Source of the DNA: Solanum dulcamara
Taxonomy: Eukaryota > Streptophyta > Magnoliopsida > Solanales > Solanaceae
NCBI RefSeq assembly: GCF_947179165.1
Contig: NC_077240.1
Span: forward strand, 49,970,501 to 50,034,500
DNA length: 64,000 nt
Reading direction: 5' to 3'
Of the stretch, positions 56,601-64,000 are shown piece by piece. How positions within the stretch are numbered: position 1 is the stretch's first letter; each line of letters opens with the position of its first letter. The notes under the pieces were generated by a model, which was not told the DNA's origin, ran no database searches, and was given only the letters and a program-made list of their open reading frames with translations. Both the position numbers and the translations under genes were made by a program.

Positions 56601-58713
56601 ACGTAAACCTATATAACATATCAAACAACCCTCAGGTATCACCATAAAGTATGTTCAAGAGCCCCTAGGTATAGGAGATTACACATTCTATCACTATTCA
56701 GCCTATAGAAGGCTCGAGGGTCGTAGTTCAACCACCTTAAGACCCTTATAATTCAAAAGTGGGTACAAGTCATGAGCTACATCCAGAATCTATAAGTGGA
56801 GCTATCTCCAAATCCATGTTCTATAGTACCTATAGTCCAGTCTTCCTAGAAGTAGGAAAAGACAAGCTTTACATGTACCACACTTTATCACATGGAAGAC
56901 TTGAAAAGTAATAACTCAACTTGTTACAGGAGTTCTAACCAGTAGGAAGTGAACAAGAGACTTAACTCACACTCAGAGTTTTAAGAGTGGAATAACTCTC
57001 AATTTCCTATACATAATACTTTCTAAGTGATGCCAAAAGAGAAGAAAGGGTAGCTTCACATACTCATCCCTTTCTAACATATGAAAGGCTTGAGAAGCCC
57101 TAGTTCGATTACTATAAGAGTGCTTTCATCAAGGAGTACATAAGAACTGTGAATTACACATGGTATTTATGAGTAGCTTTACCCTCAAGTTCATATCATT
57201 CACTATTTAACTTGAAGACATGCCAAAAGAAGGAAACATTAGATTTACATACACTACTTTTCAACACATAAAAGACTTGAGGGATGGGAGCTTAACTACT
57301 TTAAGAGTCTTAACATTCAGAAGTGAGCAAGAATTATGAATCATGAATCAAGTTCAGAACTCATGAATAGAGTTACCCCAGGCTTCATACACATATCATT
57401 TGTCCCTTAAAACTAAGACATGCCCAAAAGAAATGAGAGACAGGCTTTACATACCTCTTATGGGTTACTCTTTATCCCGTTCGCCTCGTCGTTCCTTGAA
57501 CCTAGGTAACATGAAAGTAATGCAAGTATAAACAAACCTTAGCTTTCCAGCATTTAGGTTACATATTAGTATTCATAGAACTCAACCCCTCGCTCGCCTT
57601 CTTAACTAGTTCTTTAACTAGTTAAGGAATTAACGGAAATCGAGCAACACCTCCCCTATAATATGCCCTATCCGAATTTCCAATTACACTCTTAATAACT
57701 ACATCCAACCAACAACAACAACCTGCAGTACATTTATAATCAAAATATGACAACATTATGCAATACAACCTCCAAGCAACTCGCTTAAAACTACGATACA
57801 AAAATAGGGGTTTTAACCTTTATTTTGTGAAATCTATAATTGTACGAAACAGAGGGTTGTGTGGCTGCAACCATCATCTCCCACGCCCTAAATAAACCAT
57901 GTTCTAGTCCTGAAACACACCACCACACAACCAGCAGCTTCAGCATCACAACACCACGCACTATTCAACTCTAATTTAGCTACGACGACTTCAATTTAAA
58001 TTGTTTCTAACATCGAGCATTTCTACGAAGTTCGTACACTTACAGAAGCATAAAATATGTATAATACACCCTATAACAACACCAAAAACTTCAAATTAAA
58101 AGGAAAGACCTTACCTTTCCCGAAATTGGCCAAAACTCGCCAAAATTTGCCTCGGAAGTTTCTTAACATGCTGAAACTTTAGCGGACTGTTTGTATCTTT
58201 TTGGTGCTGCTCCAAACCATAAATTTACGTTAATAACACCTTCATAGCATATAAAAACCCTTACCAAAATGAGGGAGAAGAGAATCAATCCATACCTTAA
58301 CAAACGGCTTTCCAAACTTGCTGAAAATTAACTTCGGAACTCCTCGACGCGACTGAAATTAAGGGGCTGTTTGCGTTGCTTCTTGCTTCCCAAATCAGAA
58401 ATTTCCATTATTAAACACCGTTATATCACCGTAGAATACATTAAATAATTAATTCACAGAACGAAATCGGGGCCTACCTTTTCTTTTGGCCAAGGCCGCC
58501 ACTACTCTCTCTTTAGCCTTAGGGTTTCTCTTTTAATTTTTCCAGGTGCAAAGCTGAAGAATGAGACTTTTGTCAACATAATATACATATATATCCCTTT
58601 TTGGAAAGTGCCACATGGTATCCCCCTAGGGGTGACACATGGCATCCCCCTAGGGCGTCACCTCAATTATGCGGCCAATCATAAGTGCCATATGGCAGCG
58701 TGGGGTCCACCCC

Positions 58714-58760
58714 AAGTAGGTGCATCACCTACTTACTTCAAGTAGGTGCATCACCTACTT
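58714..58760. repeat. Twin hairpin words AAGTAGGTG..CACCTACTT
   Basis: Two perfect 9-bp inverted repeats with loop cat, at 58714-58734 and 58740-58760. One copy stands at 63090-63110 in the other LTR. LTRs F and K have two related copies each. Confidence 0.85.
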
Positions 58761-59112
58761 GTTTCAAGTAGGCACGTCGTCTTCCTATTTCCCTTCTGTG
58801 GGTTCCTAATCTCATCTTACTTTAAGAGCCTATGAAATCCTTGCTATATGGGATCATGTACTCCAGTAACTTAAGTATGTAAGACGTCCAACTTGGTAGC
58901 TTACACAAGCAAGTCGAGTCCTACAACCCATTACTTGGCCTCCAACTCCTTTCGAATTCTTATAGCCCCATTTTTCAATCTTCCTTATTATGAAGTATCT
59001 CATTCTCCTTTCCTTAGAGTTATTTTATAGAATTGTAACTATTAGGGGTCACATGGACACTCCTAAGAAGTTTAAGAAGGCTTTTCGAAGTTCAGAAGTA
59101 CGGGACATAACA

Positions 59113-59126
59113 TCCTTCCCCCTTTT
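59113..59126 (-). other. Polypurine tract of element M
   Basis: On the reverse strand aaaagggggaagga directly precedes TGTTATGTCC. Confidence 0.85.
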
Positions 59127-59860
59127 AAAACATTCGTCCTTGAATGTTAATTAATCTCATAAGGTCTTAGAAGGGCTTTCGGAATTTTTCAATTACAGTT
59201 GTCATCCATAAGTCTCTTATTCATCAATACGATCATCGTAGGAGTTAGATCACTTGTAGATGTAGGGAATAGTTACCAATATTTCTCTTTCTATGTTTTC
59301 TTTGATTTCCCAGGTCATCTCTTCTTTATTTTTAGGAAAATTTGGGCAAAGTTTTCTTTGTATTTCTCCCTATCTGAACACCTGTACATAGAAAATGCCA
59401 ACAATTCCTCACAGGGAACGCATATAGTCATATCATCTCATATCGCAGCCAAACAGGGTGCTCAATATCAACAGTATGAAAATGGACTTACCTCGTATGA
59501 CCACTCGAACTGCACCTATTGCACTTTCCTGTCTATTTTTCCTTTCCATTTTAACTTTACATGTCAATCGTACTTCAATACCTTACCTACTATATATCTT
59601 TCGTGCCTTTGCTTACCTGCGTGCTTTGTAACTTCCAATACTGTCAGTTACTTCTTCTATTGATTTTGTCCTTCTGCTAAAAGCATAGGTTAGTATGAGG
59701 AATTTCATTTCCTATGACTTGGCTCTATCACACGATCTTAGATATGAAAGAAAGATAATATCCTAAATGTCTTGTGGCCTCTTGTTTATAGATGTGGTGC
59801 ACAACACACGGATAAAAAAGACTCTACTAGACACAGTCTGTTGACACTCCGAGGACGAAC
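59127..59860 (-). other. Leader of element M with candidate intron
   Basis: On the reverse strand it aligns with the leader of element A. Shared parts are cgaggtaagtcca (donor G|GT at 59492/59491) and ttttctatgtacag (acceptor ending 59382), giving a 110-nt candidate intron. A 154-codon frame on the opposite strand (59199-59663) has no domain. Confidence 0.5.
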
Positions 59861-59873
59861 TGCTCTGATACCA
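59861..59873 (-). other. Primer-binding site, element M
   Basis: Reverse strand TGGTATCAGAGCA, a perfect match to the initiator tRNA-Met PBS, four bases inside the 5' LTR end. Confidence 0.9.
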
Positions 59874-59877
59874 CTTT

Positions 59878-62800
59878 TGTCACAACCCAACCGCGTAGGC
59901 CGCAACTGGGGTCCGACCTGGACCCCTGTATACGTAACTGTCAAATAAAGCCAAATTGAACTATGCGCAATGTGATACTACACAAAAAAAAACCTAATGG
60001 GTCAAAACCTTTTTTATGTATATGTAGCCTCTTTCATTCGTACCATATCATGAAAAGGAGCATGAGCCGACAAGGCTTCCATAACATAAAAACAATTACC
60101 ACATGTCGTGTAGGCATAATTGAGACAATTTATACTTAACCCACATACACGTGATTACAGACCTCTAAGAATAGTAACCGCAACATATGGCGGAACAGGG
60201 CCCCTGTTGTACCCCTGAATAAACAAACATATACATCGCAGGACCAGTAGCCAAAATCTAGGCTCCGAAAAAGTGGAGCACTTCTAACTTAGCTGAGCGG
60301 AAATTCTAAGCTGGTGGATCTCCAAAATAAACATTTGTACCTGCAGGCATAAACCGCAGCCCCCGAAGAAAAGGGGGGTCATTACGATATATGTACTGAG
60401 TATATAAAGCATAAACATCATAGTGGAGACAACAGCTAAAATAGGGATGCAGGGGCAAGTATAACATTTAGACATCTATTGTACCTGCATTTTATAAAAT
60501 AAAGGCATACATGCTATCATCACATATTGTATCCGGCCCATTCGGGGACTCGATGTAACAAATGCATCATTTTATCATCGTAAGAACATATATATACTTC
60601 GCGCTGTGGAACGTACATCCTGATCCATGTATATACAAAGTACATGCTGAGGAACGACGGCCTGATCCACATATCTTATAATAAAGACGAGGAACGACGG
60701 CCCAATCCACATATCTTATAAAAATACTGAGGAACGATGGCCTGATCCGTATATCATATAAAAATGCCGAGGAATGACAGCCCAATCCGTATATCATATA
60801 ATAATGCTGAAGTATGATGTCCCAATCCATAAATAGCACAACAAGCCATGGAACGTATGACCCAATCCTTACATAGCAAAATGTGTCGAGGTATGTTCGG
60901 CCCGATCCATATATAGCAAAATATGCCGAGGTACGATCGGCCCGATCCATATATATCATAACAATGCATATACGTGCATGTAAAATAAAATATAAAACAT
61001 CCCTCAGGTATCACCATAAAGTATGTTCAAGAGCCCCTAGGTATAGGAGATTACACATTCCATCACTATTCAACCTATAGAAGGCTCAAGGGTCGTAGTT
61101 CAACTACCTTAAGACCCTTATCATTCAAAAGTGGGTACAAGTCATGAGCTACATCCAGAATCTATAAGTGGCGCTATCTCCAAATCCATGTTCTATAGTA
61201 CCTATAGTCCAGTCTTCCTAGAAGTAGGAAAAGACAAGCTTTACATGTACCACTCTCTATCACTTGGAAGACTTGAAAAGTAATGACTCAACTTGTTACA
61301 GGAGTTCTAACCAGTAGGAAGTGAACAAGAGCCTTAACTCACACTCAGAGTTTTAAGAGTGGAATAACTCCCAATTTCCTATACATAATACTTACATCTA
61401 AGTCATGCCAAAAGAGAATAGAGGGTAGCTTCACATACTCATCCCTTTCTAACATATGGAAGGCTTGAGAAGCCCTAGTTTGATTACTATAAGAGTGCTT
61501 CAATCAAGGAGTACATAAGAACTGTGAATTACACCTGGCATTTATGAGTAACTTTACCCTCAAGTTCATATCATTCACTGTTTAACTTGAAGACATGCCA
61601 AAAGAAGGAAACATTAGATTTACATACACTACTTTTCAGCACATAAAAGACTTGAGGGATGGGAGCTTAACTACTTTAAGAGTCTTAACATTCAGAAGTG
61701 AGCAAGAATTATAAATCATGAATTATGTTCAGAGCTCATGAATAGAATTACTCCAGGCTTCATACACATATCATTTTTCTCTTAAAACTAAGACATGCCC
61801 AAAAGAAAAGAGAGACAGGCTTTACATACCTCTTATGGGTTACTGTTTATCCTGTTCGCCTCGTCGTTACTTGAACCTAGGTAACATGAATTTAATGCAT
61901 GTATCAACAACCCTTAGCTTTCTAGAACTTAGGTTACATATTAGTATTCATAGAACTCAACCCCTCACTCGCCTTCTCGACTAGTTCTTTAACTAGTTAA
62001 GGAGTTAACGGAAATCGGGCAGCACCTCCCATATAATATGCCCTATCCGAATTTCCAATTACACTCCTAATAACTACAGCCAACCAACAACAACAATCTT
62101 CAGTACGTGTATAATCAAAATATGACAACATTATGCAATACAACCTCCAAGAAACTCGCTTAAAACTACGATACCAAAGTAGGGTTTTTAACCTTTATTT
62201 CGTGAAATCTATAATTGTACGAAACAGAGGGTCATGTGGCTGCAAAAAAAAGCTCCCATGACCTAAATAAACCATGTTCCATCCCTTCAACACACCACCA
62301 CACAACCAGCAGCTTCAGTATCACAACACCATGCACTACTCCACTCTAATTTAGCTACGACGACTTCAATTTAAATTGTTTCTAACGTCGGGCATTTCTA
62401 TGAAGTTAGTACACTTCCAGCAGCACAAAATATGTATAATACACCCTATAAAAACACCTAAAGATTCAAATTAAAAGGAAAGATCTTACCTTTCCTGAAA
62501 TTGGCCAAAACTCGCCAAAATTCTCCTCGAAAGTTTCTTAACATGCTGAAACTTTTGCGGACTGTTTGTATCTTTTTGTTGCTTCTCCAAACCATAAATT
62601 TACGTTAATAACACCTTAATAGCATGTAAAAACCCTTAACAAAACAAGGGAGAAGATAATCAAGCCATACCTTAACAAACAGCTTTCCAAACTTGCTGAA
62701 AATTAACTTCGGAACTCCTCGACGCAACTGAAATTAAGGGGCTGTTTGCATTGCTTCTTGCTGCCCCAAATCAGAAATTTCCATTATTAAACACCGTTAT

Positions 62801-63465
62801 ATCACCTTAGAATACCTTAAATAATTAATTCACAGAACGAAATCGGGACCTACCTTTTCTTTTGGCCAAGGCCGCCACTACTCTCTCCTTAGCCCTAGGG
62901 TTTCTCTTTTAATTTTTCAAAGTGCAAAGCTGAAGAATGAGACTTTTGTCAACATAATATACATATATCCCTTTTTGGCAAGTGACACGTGGCACCCCCC
63001 TAGATGTGACACATGGCATACCTCTAGGGCACCACCTCAATCATGCAGCCAATCCCAAGTTGCCATGTGGCAGCGTGGGGGTCCACCCCAAGTAGGTGCA
63101 TCACCTACTTGTTTCAAGTAGGCGCTTCGTCTCCTTATTTCCCTTCTGTGGGTTCATAATCTTGTCTTACTTTAGGAGTCTATGAAATCCTTGCTACGTG
63201 GGATAAACATGCACTCCAGTAGCTTAAGTATGTAAGACGTCTAATTTGGAAGCTTACGCAAGCAAGTCGAGTCCTACGACCCATTACTTGGCCTCCATAT
63301 CCTTCCGGATTCTTATAGCCCCATTTTCCAATCTTCCTTATTATGGAGTATCTCATTCTCCTTTCCTTAGAGTTATTTGATAGCGTTGTAACTAATCGGG
63401 GTCACATGGCCACTCTTAAGAAGTTTAAGAAGGCTTTCTGAAGTTTAGAAGTAAGGGGCATAACA
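59878..63465 (-). repeat. 5' LTR of element M
   Basis: 3,588 bp. Reverse strand TGTTATGCCCCTTACTT (63465) to ggttgggttgtgaca (59878). It has the same landmarks as the 3' LTR, including gacacgtggcac (62986), one hairpin word, the minisatellite at 60600-60970 and the hairpin at 60355-60385. Confidence 0.9.
60600..60970 (-). repeat. 40-bp minisatellite in 5' LTR M
   Basis: About nine units with gaggaacgacggcccaatcc, the partner of the array at 56215-56600. Frames of 65-130 codons on both strands across it are repeat artefacts. Confidence 0.85.
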
Positions 63466-64000
63466 GAAGCCTAGACTAAGGCCAAACGTACTTCCAAACA
63501 TATAACCACAAAGACAACTTTCATTACAGGATAGAAACAACTAACAGTCACATGAGTCATTCTTACACTGTCCAACAACTACCCAAAATGAGGCCTAGGA
63601 CATGGATTCTAGGAATTTAGCATGATCGATACCCAAATCCCTCAAAACTCATATAAATCAATATACAATTGCCTAAACATGATTAGTCTTATGATGGAAA
63701 GACCGTAGTCTACCTATAGGCCGACCACGCACTACAACTTACAAAATTGGAGTTTTTCCCTTTCGAGTGGCCTCTGAATGCTGACACACTATCGGTAATA
63801 AAAGCACAACATTAATACGATCGTTATGACGTTAAAATCATCGAATTTAGAGAAAAAATAATTTTGGGGTCTAAAATAGAAAATATGGGTCCCACATCTG
63901 AAATTCCGAAATTAACCCTAAAACAAGATCTAAATGTCACCCCAAGCTCACAAATCAACACTATAACACAATTCGGGGTGGGAAACTATGCGAGACGAGC
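63466..64000 (-). mobile_element. LTR D' continuation, running off the window
   Basis: Resumes LTR D' after the target duplication of element M. It matches 25330-25860 of LTR D in reverse complement (cctataggccgaccac, tacgatcgttatgac, atgggtcccacat). The 5' part of D' lies beyond the window. Confidence 0.85.

Larger units (their letters stand above)
55500..59112 (-). repeat. 3' LTR of element M
   Basis: 3,613 bp. Reverse strand TGTTATGTCCCGTACTT (59112) to ggttgggttgtgaca (55500). It carries two 21-bp hairpin words at 58714-58760, cacatgg G-box variants (58600-58640), donor-like aaggtagg (58475), a 40-bp minisatellite and the conserved hairpin (55975-56030). Confidence 0.9.
55500..63465 (-). 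mobile_element. Element M: two 3.6-kb LTRs around 765 bp (LARD-like)
   Basis: On the reverse strand the 5' LTR (63465-59878), PBS, leader, polypurine tract and 3' LTR (59112-55500). There is no gag or pol at all. Target duplication aaagc (55495-55499) and gaagc (63466-63470), one mismatch. All sites needed in cis for replication are present, so it fits a large retrotransposon derivative that depends on proteins from related elements. Confidence 0.9.

Noticed and set aside
59199..59663. 154-codon forward ORF
   Set aside because: Antisense to the leader of element M. The homologous leader in A has only differently framed short ORFs, so there is no conservation of the protein.

Overview
This window looks like pericentromeric or otherwise repeat-rich DNA from a solanaceous plant (Solanum, Capsicum or Nicotiana type). 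I cannot name the species from sequence alone. The evidence is a TS/SolS-type tRNA-derived SINE with its 24-bp target duplication, solanaceous MITEs, and many long LTRs ending ...GTCGTGACA or ...CATAACA. These LTRs are followed by primer-binding sites for the initiator tRNA-Met (TGGTATCAGAGC) and carry relics of Ty3/gypsy chromovirus (Tekay/Del-like) gag-pol. I found no intact host gene. No retrotransposon in the window keeps an intact gag-pol frame.

Layout. 1-2905: non-LTR DNA, with a direct repeat split by a foldback MITE (853-1172), a putative non-autonomous Helitron (1626-2275) and a second foldback MITE (2309-2609). 2906-14175: LTR fragments C, C2 and D2, with a MULE-type MITE inside C2. 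Element B (5867-12900) follows, with LTRs of about 3.2-3.5 kb and almost all of its internal region deleted, then the end of a C/E-type LTR and a gag relic. 14176-20490: element E (two LTRs, gag, protease, integrase tail). 20510-28277: reverse-strand LTR F, an RT/integrase fusion relic, LTR D, and LTR fragment G with the SINE inside. 28654-36929: reverse-strand LTR H, element I (PBS, gag, protease, part of RT), and reverse-strand element J (LTR plus integrase). 36930-52992: reverse-strand LTR K split by element A (39612-52514). A is itself split by reverse-strand LTR N, which is fused to a 5S rRNA gene fragment. 52993-64000: LTR fragment L, then reverse-strand LTR D' split by reverse-strand element M (55500-63465), whose two 3.6-kb LTRs enclose only 765 bp.

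The elements are nested up to four deep (I, J, K, A, N). Several are non-autonomous. M has no coding region. B lost everything between its LTR and the integrase tail. A's two LTRs still look about 93% alike by eye over the first 360 bp, while its integrase is riddled with stops, so A was probably moved in trans.

The most unusual structure lies in the LTRs themselves. At one homologous position between conserved anchors, related LTRs carry dense arrays of short inverted words, and the word differs from copy to copy. A second site holds a minisatellite whose unit type also switches between related LTRs. A third site is a G/C hairpin that is conserved in every long LTR. I see no new enzymatic or defence system.
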